From Mucilaginibacter agri (GTDB lineage: Bacteria; Bacteroidota; Bacteroidia; Sphingobacteriales; Sphingobacteriaceae), in NCBI RefSeq assembly GCF_009928685.1, contig NZ_WWEO01000042.1, forward strand, positions 496,001 to 560,000: a stretch of DNA of 64,000 bases, in the 5' to 3' direction. The notes under the pieces are model-generated. The model saw only the letters and a list, made by a program, of their open reading frames with translations. It did not search any database and had not been told where the DNA came from. Numbering within the stretch: position 1 is the first letter of the stretch; each line of letters opens with the position of its first letter. Positions 34,213-42,747 of the stretch are shown one piece after another. The position numbers and the translations under genes were made by a program.

Positions 34213-34749
34213 ATGGAAAAGTTCGATGCGACAGCATATTTGGAAGATGGTAACAATCGTCAGCAACATGCTTACAAGCTGCTAACCGGGCACGCTGTAT
34301 TTGAAATATTGCAGCCGTACTCGCCATTACTTACCGGAACTATTCCCATTGAAATTGATGTTGATGGCAGCGATCTCGACATTATTTGTTGCTGGAGTAA
34401 CGCAGATGAGTTTTATAACTTGCTGGTTAACCATTTCTCATCATATCCTGGTTTTTCTATTAAAAGGGTTATTATTCAGAATAAAGAAACCATTATCGCT
34501 AATTTTCACATTGAAGGTGTAGAGATCGAAATTTTCGGCCAAAACATACCTGTTAAACAGCAAGAGGCATATCGGCACATGATTGTAGAGTATTGGCTAC
34601 TGAACGACAATGGTGAGCTTTTCAGGCAAAAGATCATTAAACTCAAACAACAAGGTATGAAAACGGAACCGGCTTTTGCTAAAATTTTGGGTTTGGAAGG
34701 AAATGCCTATGATGCTTTGCTAAGCCAGTATGAGACTTATGAACGGTAG
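34213..34749 (+). CDS. DUF4269 domain-containing protein
   Basis: From ATG at 34213 the protein has 178 residues. An upstream in-frame ATG at 34162 would add a 17-residue segment of uncertain value. It matches DUF4269 through its YLEDGNNRQQHAYKLL opening, LTGTIPIEIDVDGSDLDIIC (about residues 40-59) and a later VEIEIFGQ. The fold resembles nucleotidyltransferases, and the SDLDI acidic pair could bind metal. Soluble, function unknown. It lies 44 bases before an AraC-family gene. Confidence 0.8.
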   Translation: MEKFDATAYLEDGNNRQQHAYKLLTGHAVFEILQPYSPLLTGTIPIEIDVDGSDLDIICCWSNADEFYNLLVNHFSSYPGFSIKRVIIQNKETIIANFHIEGVEIEIFGQNIPVKQQEAYRHMIVEYWLLNDNGELFRQKIIKLKQQGMKTEPAFAKILGLEGNAYDALLSQYETYER

Positions 34750-34781
34750 CCGAGAATCAAATTAGATTTGTTTGATTTTTG

Positions 34782-34789
34782 TATCTTTG
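34782..34789 (+). promoter_or_regulatory. Candidate -7 element of the AraC-family gene
   Basis: TATCTTTG fits TAnnTTTG exactly. The likely start codon ATG (34793) is only 3 bases past it, which would make the transcript leaderless. TTTG motifs at 34767 and 34771 lie too close for a standard -33 element. Confidence 0.45.
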
Positions 34790-34792
34790 AGG

Positions 34793-35701
34793 ATGTCGCG
34801 GTTTGTTGAGTTAAAATCATTCTACAAAAATGTCCGGAACCCGGTACAAGAGCCTGCGAATAATGAGATCGGCCATTTTAATATTTTCCGAGTAGAAGAC
34901 TTGTGGCTATCGAAGCATAGGAGCGTTAACTACAACCGTCGCGATTTCTTTAAAATTAGCCTGGTTACCGGGCAGGGTAAAATTTATTATGCCGATCAAT
35001 GCATCGAGGCGAACGGGAGCGTGCTGGTATTCACCAATCCTATGATTCCTTACTTCTGGGAAACTATTAGTGAAGAGCAAACGGGATACGTATGTATCTT
35101 TACAGAAGCGTTTTTCAACCGCTTTAACAGCATTAGCGAATATCCTGTTTTTCAACATCCTGATATGGCAGTTATTCCGCTAACTACCGAAGAAGCGATA
35201 GAATATGATAACCTGTTCGTAAAGATATATGCCGAACTGCAGAGCGAATATGTTTACAAATACGACTTGTTGCGTAACCTCGTAATGGAGATCATCCACG
35301 GCGCGCAAAAGATGCAGCCTGCGCACGGTAATAAACATATCGGCTCAAATGCGTCGGAGCGTATTGCGGGTTTGTTTGCCGAGTTGCTGGAGCGACAGTT
35401 TCCAGTGGAGTTTAACAATCAAAGGATTAAACTGAACTCGGCCTCGGCATTTGCTACTCAGCTTAATATCCATGTTAACCACCTTAACAAGGCTTTAAAA
35501 GAAATAACCGGACAAACCACCACGCAACTAATTAACGATCGAATATTACAAGAAGCAAAGATCCTGCTTCGCAGTACCACCTGGACTATCGCCGAAATTG
35601 CATGGTCGCTCGGCTTCGAAGAGCCCAACCATTTTTCGAGTTTCTTTAAAACAAGGATTAATACAACCCCAAAGAATTTCAGATTAAGTGCAAATGATTG
35701 A
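34793..35701 (+). CDS. AraC family transcriptional regulator
   Basis: From ATG at 34793 the protein has 302 residues. The N-terminal cupin-like sensing domain (about residues 20-170) has the pattern IYYADQCIEANGSVLVFTNP. The C-terminal double helix-turn-helix (about 205-300) includes FATQLNIHVNHLNKALKE and WTIAEIAWSLGFEEPNHFSSFFK, a good AraC signature. It is followed by a short-chain dehydrogenase gene on the same strand, a common pairing in which the regulator activates its neighbour. The effector is unknown. Confidence 0.9.
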   Translation: MSRFVELKSFYKNVRNPVQEPANNEIGHFNIFRVEDLWLSKHRSVNYNRRDFFKISLVTGQGKIYYADQCIEANGSVLVFTNPMIPYFWETISEEQTGYVCIFTEAFFNRFNSISEYPVFQHPDMAVIPLTTEEAIEYDNLFVKIYAELQSEYVYKYDLLRNLVMEIIHGAQKMQPAHGNKHIGSNASERIAGLFAELLERQFPVEFNNQRIKLNSASAFATQLNIHVNHLNKALKEITGQTTTQLINDRILQEAKILLRSTTWTIAEIAWSLGFEEPNHFSSFFKTRINTTPKNFRLSAND

Positions 35702-35778
35702 TTTTTGTACTTTTTGATTTTATATCCGTATCTGCAAGGCTAATTGTTTAGCAACCTTTGTACCATAATATTTTAACT

Positions 35779-36678
35779 ATGTGGACAAAAGATAATATCA
35801 CAGATCAAACCGGGAAAACGGTAATAGTAACTGGCGCAAATGCCGGTATTGGCTACGAAACTGCGCTTGCATTGTATAACGCTGGTGCACATGTAATTTT
35901 GGCCTGCCGCAGCCTGAGTAAGGCACAGGAGACAATAGCCAAAATTGAAGGCCAAAACGGTTCGGGAACTTTAGAAGCAGCCATCCTCGATTTGGCGAAC
36001 TTGAAAGCGATAAAGCAATTTGCCGATGACTTCAAGCAAAAACATCAACAGCTACACATTTTAATTAATAACGCCGGGGTAATGATACCGCCTGCAAGCA
36101 AAACCGATGATGGTTTCGAACTGCAATTCGGCGTTAATTTTATAGGCCACTATGCCCTTACAGGGGATTTGTATCCTTTGCTTAAAGTTACACCTGGTTC
36201 GCGTATTGTTTCGGTAAGCAGTATGGCATATTTACGGGGAGAGATAGATTTTGATAATCTGAAATCAGAAAAATCTTACGATCCGATGCGAGAGTACGCT
36301 CAAAGCAAACTGGCGAATTTGCTTTTTTCTAACGAATTGCAACGCCGAATAAATGCGGCAGGCGATCAGATAATGTCGACAGGTGCGCAACCTGGCGCAA
36401 ACAAAACAGAACTATCGCGTCACATGGATAAAGATGCTTATAACGCAGCGGTTGAACGTGTTGGTGGATTAATGGAACCATGGCAAGGTGCATTGCCTTC
36501 TTTGTATGCAGCTGTAAATCCAAACGCAAAAGGCGGCCAACTTTACAGTCCCGATCAGGATGGTGGGTATCGTGGTTATCCCGCATTACTTCCTATGACG
36601 GCCAATGCCTTAGATGAGACCGTTGCCAAAAAGTTGTGGAATTATGCAGAGCAAGTTACAGGAGTTGTTTACCCATAA
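35779..36678 (+). CDS. Short-chain dehydrogenase (WW-domain oxidoreductase/retinol dehydrogenase-like)
   Basis: From ATG at 35779 the protein has 299 residues. It has VTGANAGIGYETALAL as cofactor loop (about residues 16-31), NNAGVM near 92 and YAQSK as catalytic Tyr/Lys near 174. Its length and the motif pattern QFGVNFIGHYALT fit the retinol dehydrogenase-like group. It follows an AraC-family regulator by 77 bases and is probably its target. No substrate is evident. Confidence 0.88.
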   Translation: MWTKDNITDQTGKTVIVTGANAGIGYETALALYNAGAHVILACRSLSKAQETIAKIEGQNGSGTLEAAILDLANLKAIKQFADDFKQKHQQLHILINNAGVMIPPASKTDDGFELQFGVNFIGHYALTGDLYPLLKVTPGSRIVSVSSMAYLRGEIDFDNLKSEKSYDPMREYAQSKLANLLFSNELQRRINAAGDQIMSTGAQPGANKTELSRHMDKDAYNAAVERVGGLMEPWQGALPSLYAAVNPNAKGGQLYSPDQDGGYRGYPALLPMTANALDETVAKKLWNYAEQVTGVVYP

Positions 36679-36718
36679 CTCAAGTAAAACGATATAAGTG
36701 ATAATCTAATTTAAAACA

Positions 36719-36940
36719 ATTCCCTCCCTTTGGAAAATAATAGCCTATGATTAGACGGAGTTTGTCACAAAAGCGCATAGGGATGAGCGATCCCTCCCCT
36801 GGGAGGGTGTAGGGAGGGGTTTCTGCACTTGAATTACAACGAGATCCCTCCCTGCTGCAACACAAACCGACGCACCCATCCTGAGGGAGGGGATTTAACA
36901 GCCTGTCTAATCATGGGACGCCTTTCTCTGGGGAGGGAAT
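36719..36940. repeat. MITE-like element with inverted ends (222 bases)
   Basis: ATTCCCTCCC (36719-36728) and its inverse GGGAGGGAAT (36931-36940) form the ends. Further inverted pairs lie inside: ATGATTAGAC (36747-36756) with GTCTAATCAT (36904-36913), and CCCTCCC with GGGAGGG near 36791-36817 and again near 36845-36891. The element is GC-rich relative to its surroundings and has no meaningful frame. It occupies nearly all of the gap between the SDR gene and the following minus-strand gene, and resembles dispersed palindromic elements. Confidence 0.65.
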
Positions 36941-36958
36941 CGCACCTGAGAATTGTAT

Positions 36959-37471
36959 TTATTTCAACACCCGCATCACCCGCAGTTTATTGTATTGCTG
37001 AAGCAAAATGGGAGCTAGGTTATAAATGATATTCGATATAAAAATAAGCAGGCTGATAACGTATTGACCATTAACGAGTGCATGGATAAAAGTGAGTATA
37101 AAAAATACCATGCAAGCCAAATGAAACCGCTCATACAGGTTGATGGCGTTGAGGTATTTTCTTGCGGCAGTTCGGTTAGCAATTACTTTGGGCGCTGTAC
37201 CTGGTTTACTTGCAATCCGGTTGGCATACGTGCCGTTCTGCACATAGCTGCGGATAAATTTAACTCCAGTAGATTCATAAAATCGCGCTCGCTTACTCAA
37301 TTGAAAATAACGGAGCAACTTATTGGGCAATAATCCCCAAATTAAGCCGGCAACAATAAAAACAATCAACCAGGTATATCCCTTACCAGGCCAATAAAAT
37401 AGGATGGGCAAAAAGCAAAGGATGGTCCAGAAAAAGTTGATGAATTGGTTTATCGTTTCGCTTTTCTTCAT
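36959..37471 (-). CDS. Integral membrane protein, possible CrtO-like acyltransferase
   Basis: The 170-residue protein has about four hydrophobic segments (near residues 10-27, 32-48, 117-133 and 137-155). A polar stretch (about 54-112) contains KRARFYESTGVKFIRSYVQNG. The C-terminal ILLQQYNKLRV resembles the end of glycosyl-4,4'-diaponeurosporenoate acyltransferase-type proteins, which share a Gln-x-Tyr-Asn-x-x-Arg pattern. That would suggest acylation of a glycosylated lipid, but the similarity is by eye and no carotenoid genes are adjacent. A GC-rich repeat element lies just beyond its stop. Confidence 0.55.
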   Translation of the reverse strand: MKKSETINQFINFFWTILCFLPILFYWPGKGYTWLIVFIVAGLIWGLLPNKLLRYFQLSKRARFYESTGVKFIRSYVQNGTYANRIASKPGTAPKVIANRTAARKYLNAINLYERFHLACMVFFILTFIHALVNGQYVISLLIFISNIIYNLAPILLQQYNKLRVMRVLK

Positions 37472-37547
37472 TTAAATTCAGGTATTGGGCTTGGGTTTGG
37501 CCCTAACATGAATCAAATTACCAACAAATTTGCAATTAAACTAAATA

Positions 37548-38402
37548 TTAAACCAATATGGCGGGGTGAAGCTCGCGGCGTTTAAAACGATCAGCCGCGC
37601 CTTTACTGTGGAATTGATTGAAACGCTCGAGGGTTTTAATGGCATTGAGCTTTCTGTTTGTGCTTTCGTGAGCGACAAGTTTATTCAATACTTCTAAATC
37701 GTTGTTTAGCAGCTCGGTCTTTTGTAGTAAGTTATTGGCTAAGGCTTCGCGTAACAGTTCGGCCATCATTAGGTTGGCATAAACGTGTTCGGGCTTTTTA
37801 AAGTACTCGTTGTTAAGTTGGGTAAACTTGTCTTTAATCCATTGCCCGGCAGCTTCGCTGCGTACCACCATTTTGCCGTCCTGCAAGGTAAGTTCGGGTA
37901 AAAAACGTTGTATGTCTCTAAGGCTTATTAAGCCTGCATTAAAAAGGTCGCGTAGCGTATAATCAACCCGGTCGGCGCAGAGTTGGGGTAGAGGTTGCTC
38001 CAGTATGGCATAATCTTGTTTAAAAAGAAATTCGCTGTTAAGGCCGTATTTACGGAGTATGGCGGGGATTTCAGACTGATTGATCACTTCGTCAAAAATG
38101 GTTTCGTGATAATCTTCGTCGTTATGATCAAAAACGTAATCGGCTACATGCGAAAACGCTGTATGCGAAACATCGTGCAATAGAGCAGCAATTTGTTCGC
38201 CTAAACCTCCACCCAAAAGTTTAACCAGATAAAGTACGCCGATAGAATGTTCGTAACGCGTGTGGTTGATAGCAGGATTAACCAGAAATATAGCGCCACC
38301 CTGATGGATGTTTTTCAACCGTTGAACTGGTGCCGAATTAACCAATTCGGCCAAAACCGGGTCTATCCTGAAACTGCCATATATTTTGTCTGTAACTATC
38401 AT
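37548..38402 (-). CDS. HD domain metal-dependent phosphohydrolase
   Basis: The 284-residue protein carries a complete HD motif: the metal ligands appear in TRYEHSIGVLYLVK (His near residue 49), in LLHDVSHTAFSHVAD (His-Asp near residue 77) and later in ADRVDYTLRD (Asp near residue 144). Family members hydrolyse nucleotides such as dGTP or nucleotide second messengers. This short version without an extra effector domain has no assigned substrate. It lies downstream of hutH on the same strand but is separated from it by a strong hairpin, so it is probably transcribed from its own promoter. Confidence 0.87.
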   Translation of the reverse strand: MIVTDKIYGSFRIDPVLAELVNSAPVQRLKNIHQGGAIFLVNPAINHTRYEHSIGVLYLVKLLGGGLGEQIAALLHDVSHTAFSHVADYVFDHNDEDYHETIFDEVINQSEIPAILRKYGLNSEFLFKQDYAILEQPLPQLCADRVDYTLRDLFNAGLISLRDIQRFLPELTLQDGKMVVRSEAAGQWIKDKFTQLNNEYFKKPEHVYANLMMAELLREALANNLLQKTELLNNDLEVLNKLVAHESTNRKLNAIKTLERFNQFHSKGAADRFKRRELHPAILV

Positions 38403-38434
38403 CTCTGTTATCGGCTAACGATAACAAAGATAAA

Positions 38435-38483
38435 ATTAAACCTCATATTTTGCTAATTTAATTAGCAAAATATGAGGTTTAAT
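38435..38483 (-). terminator. Hairpin terminator after hutH
   Basis: Arms of 23 bases (38435-38457 and 38461-38483) are perfectly complementary around the loop TTA. Read on the minus strand, the stem closes in a T-rich run (TTTAATTTTATC) after the hutH stop. It separates hutH from the downstream HD-domain gene. Confidence 0.8.
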
Positions 38484-38510
38484 AAGGTACTTGGCTGTGA
38501 ACCTGCAGTA

Positions 38511-40016
38511 TTATTTTGCGGCTTCCAATAAATCGGGTCCTGTTATTAGTTGATGTAATGTCCGGATATCTTCGGCAAAAATGCGGTCTTCATTGATGTA
38601 AGGAACTTGTTTGCGTACCAGGGCATGGCATGCTTCCAGTATTGCAGAAGAGCGTAATGGCCTGCGAAAATCCATAGCTTGTACTGCATATAGGAGTTCG
38701 ATGGCTAAAATATATTCGAGATTATCCAATACCATGTGCAGCTTACGGCCACTGATGCTACCCATCGAAACGTGATCTTCCTGCCCAAGCGAGGTAGGCA
38801 CGCTGTCGGCGCTTGCAGGGAAGCAAAGCGTTTTATTTTCGGTTACCAGTGCTGCCGTGGTGTACTGTGGTATCATTAGGCCCGAGTTTAAGCCAGCATC
38901 ATTGATCAGTAATTTAGGAAGGCCATAACGGCCTTCGTTCATCAGGTAACAGCGACGATCAGAGATATTGCCCAATTCGGCAGCAGCTACGGTAGCATAA
39001 TCCAATACCATAGCCAATGGCTGGCCGTGGAAGTTTCCACCGCTAATAGTGTCCTCGGCATTGAATATAATTGGGTTGTCTGTCACCGAATTGAGCTCCA
39101 CCTCAACCAATTCTTTTAAATGCAACCAGGCATTTCGCGAAGCGCCATGCACCTGCGGCATACAGCGCAGCGAGTAGGGGTCTTGCACACGGTCGCAATC
39201 GGCATGGGCAACTAAAATCTCAGAGCCATTCAATAAACGGCGCAGATTTTCGGCCACCTGAATACAACCTTTATGTGGTCGTAATTCATGCAAGCGTTCA
39301 TCAAATGGTCGCGCTGATCCCATTAAACCTTCTAACGATAATGCACCGACTATATCTGCAGTGAACAACATCCTATCAAGGCGTTCTACCGCTTTTATGG
39401 CAAATGCAAGAATGAACTGCGTGCCATTAATCAACGCCAGGCCTTCTTTGGGGCCAAGCTCCAATGGCGGCAAGCCGAAACTTTCTAAAACCTCCGAGGC
39501 AGGTACTCTTCGGCCAGCGAAATAAACCTCGCCCAAACCTATCAATGGCAAAAACAGATGCGATAAAGGAGCCAAATCACCCGAAGCGCCTACGGAACCT
39601 TTTTCAGGCACTACAGGGACAATATCATTGTCGATATGCCAGATAATACGCTCGAGTGTGGTTAGTGCAATGCCTGAGTAACCCTGGGCTAATGCATGCA
39701 TCTTGGTAATCAGCATCAGCTTGGCAATTTCGGCAGGAATGGGGTTGCCAACACCTACGCTGTGGCTTTTCAGTATATTGCTTTGCAGCTTACGGGCGTC
39801 GGCCTTAGATATTTTGGTGTTACACAGCGGACCGAAACCTGTATTGATGCCATAAACAGACTCGGTACCTTCGAGTATTTCTTCTACATAAGCGGCAGAA
39901 CGGTTAATATTATCAACTGCTTCGGTAGTAAGGATCCCTTTTACGCTTCCTGATGCAATGGCCAGGCAAGTGGTTACATCCAAATGGGCAGTTCCGTAAG
40001 CAAATGTCTTATTCAT
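38511..40016 (-). CDS. hutH: Histidine ammonia-lyase
   Basis: The 501-residue protein has the Ala144-Ser145-Gly146 triad in GSVGASGDLAPL that cyclises to the MIO cofactor. Substrate choice points to histidine: the segment LQSNILKSHSVGVG has Ser-His (84-85) where tyrosine lyases have His-Leu. It converts histidine to urocanate. No hutU, hutI or hutG is present in the window, so the rest of the pathway, if any, is elsewhere. The MarR-family gene overlaps its start by 8 bases, and both share a promoter with a 26-base palindrome. Confidence 0.92.
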   Translation of the reverse strand: MNKTFAYGTAHLDVTTCLAIASGSVKGILTTEAVDNINRSAAYVEEILEGTESVYGINTGFGPLCNTKISKADARKLQSNILKSHSVGVGNPIPAEIAKLMLITKMHALAQGYSGIALTTLERIIWHIDNDIVPVVPEKGSVGASGDLAPLSHLFLPLIGLGEVYFAGRRVPASEVLESFGLPPLELGPKEGLALINGTQFILAFAIKAVERLDRMLFTADIVGALSLEGLMGSARPFDERLHELRPHKGCIQVAENLRRLLNGSEILVAHADCDRVQDPYSLRCMPQVHGASRNAWLHLKELVEVELNSVTDNPIIFNAEDTISGGNFHGQPLAMVLDYATVAAAELGNISDRRCYLMNEGRYGLPKLLINDAGLNSGLMIPQYTTAALVTENKTLCFPASADSVPTSLGQEDHVSMGSISGRKLHMVLDNLEYILAIELLYAVQAMDFRRPLRSSAILEACHALVRKQVPYINEDRIFAEDIRTLHQLITGPDLLEAAK

Positions 40017-40491
40017 GGTTTAATTGCTCTTTAATTTTTTCTGATAGTTCTCTGGGGTTCAATACGCTTTCTAAAACGGGCATCAAATTTAACAGGGCTG
40101 TAGCTACAGGGTTAAGCTGTGCATCTACAGCTGTTTGTATGGCCTGCCACACGGGTATTATTTGCTTTAAAAGTTTTTGTCCTTCGGGAGTAAGACTTAG
40201 CATTTGCGTGCGTGCATCATTAGGGTGGGGGGCAGCTATTATTAATCCCTGTTTCTTCAAGGTAGTAACCAGTTGGCTTGCCGCAGGATGACTGCAGCCC
40301 ATAGCCTCACTAAGTTGCTTAATAGAAATCTGTTGTTGGTCTTTCAATAGATAAAAAGCCGGGAACCAACCTGCCTCGAAGTTAATGCCTTGTTGCTGAT
40401 AAACCGAATTTACGGTTGTAAGGAAGTTTTCGCTTAAACGGCGAAAGCGGCTGCCTAATACCAGCAGGCCCGCAGAGTCATAATAATTCAC
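40009..40491 (-). CDS. MarR family regulator
   Basis: The 160-residue protein has the MarR winged helix (about residues 55-115; ISIKQLSEAMGCSHPAASQLVTTL) flanked by dimerisation helices. It is the first gene of an operon with hutH, overlapping it by 8 bases, so translation is coupled. The palindrome directly upstream (6 bases from its ATG) is the obvious autoregulatory operator, and the ligand could be histidine or urocanate. That MarR rather than HutC controls hutH is notable. No other regulator for hut genes is seen here. Confidence 0.9.
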   Translation of the reverse strand: MNYYDSAGLLVLGSRFRRLSENFLTTVNSVYQQQGINFEAGWFPAFYLLKDQQQISIKQLSEAMGCSHPAASQLVTTLKKQGLIIAAPHPNDARTQMLSLTPEGQKLLKQIIPVWQAIQTAVDAQLNPVATALLNLMPVLESVLNPRELSEKIKEQLNHE

Positions 40492-40497
40492 GTGGCA

Positions 40498-40523
40498 AAT
40501 TTATATAAGTACTTATATAAATT
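40498..40523. promoter_or_regulatory. MarR operator: 26-base perfect palindrome
   Basis: A perfect palindrome centred on AAGTACTT with AT-rich arms (AATTTATAT / ATATAAATT). It ends 6 bases before the MarR ATG, in the position expected of an autoregulatory operator for the marR-hutH operon. Confidence 0.8.
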
Positions 40524-40560
40524 CAAATAAATCTTGACTGATAAAGTTATTCTCTAATAT

Positions 40561-42564
40561 TTAGGCGAGTGGTAAATTGAAATAAAATGTGGAACCTTTG
40601 TCTTTTTCGCTCTCTACCCAAATGTTGCCATTGTGCCTTTTAATAATTTCGGCACAGAGATAAAGTCCGATTCCGAAGCCGGAAATAGACACCATTTCAC
40701 TTCCCTCGACCCTATAATAACGATCAAAAAGTTTTTCAATATCACGCGAATTAATGCCCATGCCCGAATCTGTTACGCTAACCTGTACGTAGCCGTCTAA
40801 GGTTATGCAAGCTACATGAATAGTTGTATCTGGCGCTGAATATTTTACGGCGTTACTTAAAAAATTGCTAATCACCTGACCAATTTTGTCCCTATCTGCA
40901 TCTACGTAACTGGTTTCAACAGGTTTAAAAATTACACGATGTGTGGCGATGGTAGATATAGATTCTTCTTCGGCCTCTTTGATAAGGTCTTTAATATCGA
41001 AACGTTGCCTGTCGACATGGATTTTGCCCGACTCGAGCCTCGAAACATTGAGGAAACCATTGATCATGGTGGTCATTTTTGATACTTGCTTACTGGCTTT
41101 TTCCAATATCGGTATCATTGCGCTATGGCCATCTTTACCGGCAATTCGCAGCAACATTTGGACGTAGCCGCTCATAGAGGTAAGCGGTGTTTTTAATTCG
41201 TGGCTAACCATGCCAATAAAATCACTTTTACGCTGGTCGTCTTCTTTTCTTTCGGTAATGTCTGTTATAATTCCTGTGAAAAAAACGTCGGTTCCGTGGC
41301 TGTCTGGTTGTACAGTGCCCAATCCCCGTAACCAACGCTCCTCGCCATCGTGATATCCAATTACCGGATATTCCAGCTCAAAACGCTCACCCTGATATAA
41401 AGATGCTTCCGTCAAAGTTTGCACCGTAAGTCTGTAGTCTTCCCTAATGCAGGCCATACACGCTTCATACGACATATCTTCGTCCCGATTAAAACCAAAT
41501 AGTTCTTTCAACCTAGGCGATGCATAAAACTCAAACGTACGTGTATTCATAGAATAGGTGCCGGAGTCGGCCGCATCTACTGCCATGCGAAGCGATTCTT
41601 CTGTACGCTCAATCTTTTTTCTAACCCTTACTTGTTCTGTAACATCAACAGCCATATCAATTACGCCAGTAATTTCACCGTCTTCTATTAAGGGGGAGTA
41701 GCTAAAATTATAATAGCCGGTTTCTTCTACACCGTTACGCTTAAGCTTAACAGCAGTGTCGTATCCATAAACCGGGTTACCTGTTTTTAATACACTGTAT
41801 AATAACTTGTAAGGCTCTTGCCCATTTAATTCAGGGATGGCTTCTAATAGTGGTTTATTTAAAATATCGCCTTGTTTACCCAATAAAGTTAGCATTGGTG
41901 GGTTAACCGCTTCTATAAACAAGTCCTCACCACGAAAAACTATAATGGCGACCGGAGCTTGTTGTATGAGCGAACGGGTACGTGCATCGTTAAATTTAAG
42001 ATGGGTATTTAGTTGGGTGATTTGTTGTTGCGATGACTTAAGCGAATGATTTGCACCTTCTAATGTCTGCAATTTTCGCCTCAATTCTAATTTATCCATT
42101 ACCTGCTTTGCAACAATTCGCAGTGCATTTAATTGCTGAGTGGAAAGTATCTTTGGTTTAGGATCGATAACGCAAAGTGTACCCAATGAATAACCATCTT
42201 CATTAACTAAAGGTATGCCGGCATAGAACGTGATATTGGGTTCGCCCGTTACCAGAGGATTATCCTTAAAACGATCGTCTTTGTGGGCATCTTCCACAAT
42301 CATAATATCATGAGTCGAGGCGATGGCGTGCGCGCAGAAAGACTGTTCTACCGGTGTTTCTGAAGCAGCTAACCCATGGTGCGATTTAAACCATTGCCGT
42401 TCATCGTCAACAAAACTGATTAATGCAATGGGAACCTGGCAAATAGCTGACGCCAGCGTAGTGAGGTCGTCGTAGTCTTTTTCTGCTTCTGTATCAAGAA
42501 TTTGATATGATTGTAAAGCAGCCAAACGTTCTTGCTCGTTTGGGGAAGATGGGGTAATGGCCAT
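40561..42564 (-). CDS. Cytosolic GAF-PAS-PAS hybrid sensor histidine kinase
   Basis: The 667-residue protein has an N-terminal GAF domain (about residues 20-165), opening with ALQSYQILDTEAEKDYDDL, a pattern common in this group of kinases. Two PAS domains follow (about 200-315 and 325-440), ending in VTEQ and TERKED stretches. The phosphoacceptor domain has MVSHELKTPLTSMSG (His near 455). The ATPase has intact N (NFLSNAVKYSA), G1 (DSGMGINS) and G2 (GFGIGLYL) motifs. There are no membrane helices, so it senses internal cues. No response regulator is adjacent; it is an orphan kinase. Confidence 0.92.
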   Translation of the reverse strand: MAITPSSPNEQERLAALQSYQILDTEAEKDYDDLTTLASAICQVPIALISFVDDERQWFKSHHGLAASETPVEQSFCAHAIASTHDIMIVEDAHKDDRFKDNPLVTGEPNITFYAGIPLVNEDGYSLGTLCVIDPKPKILSTQQLNALRIVAKQVMDKLELRRKLQTLEGANHSLKSSQQQITQLNTHLKFNDARTRSLIQQAPVAIIVFRGEDLFIEAVNPPMLTLLGKQGDILNKPLLEAIPELNGQEPYKLLYSVLKTGNPVYGYDTAVKLKRNGVEETGYYNFSYSPLIEDGEITGVIDMAVDVTEQVRVRKKIERTEESLRMAVDAADSGTYSMNTRTFEFYASPRLKELFGFNRDEDMSYEACMACIREDYRLTVQTLTEASLYQGERFELEYPVIGYHDGEERWLRGLGTVQPDSHGTDVFFTGIITDITERKEDDQRKSDFIGMVSHELKTPLTSMSGYVQMLLRIAGKDGHSAMIPILEKASKQVSKMTTMINGFLNVSRLESGKIHVDRQRFDIKDLIKEAEEESISTIATHRVIFKPVETSYVDADRDKIGQVISNFLSNAVKYSAPDTTIHVACITLDGYVQVSVTDSGMGINSRDIEKLFDRYYRVEGSEMVSISGFGIGLYLCAEIIKRHNGNIWVESEKDKGSTFYFNLPLA

Positions 42565-42747
42565 TAACGGAAATCAAATAGTGTTTAAATATATCCCCAA
42601 ATTTCATAGAAAGCAAAAAAATTAATGCGAATGATGCGGTTCGGCTTTTAGTTATCCTAGTTATAGGTTTTGAAAAGACGTTGATTTGTAACCATTTGCA
42701 TAATATTTTGTTTGTTACAAAACAGTGTATTTAAGCTAAATTAGGGT

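Noticed and set aside
36719..36940. Possible CRISPR-like array from repeated CCCTCCC/GGGAGGG
   Set aside because: The copies alternate in orientation, have irregular spacing and no unique spacers; an inverted-repeat element fits better.
38435..38483. Palindrome before the HD-domain gene as an operator
   Set aside because: The 23-base arms with a 3-base loop and T-rich end fit a terminator of hutH better; no regulator gene is adjacent on that side.
40009..40016. Possible frameshift joining marR and hutH
   Set aside because: Both proteins are complete by domain content; the 8-base overlap is normal translational coupling.
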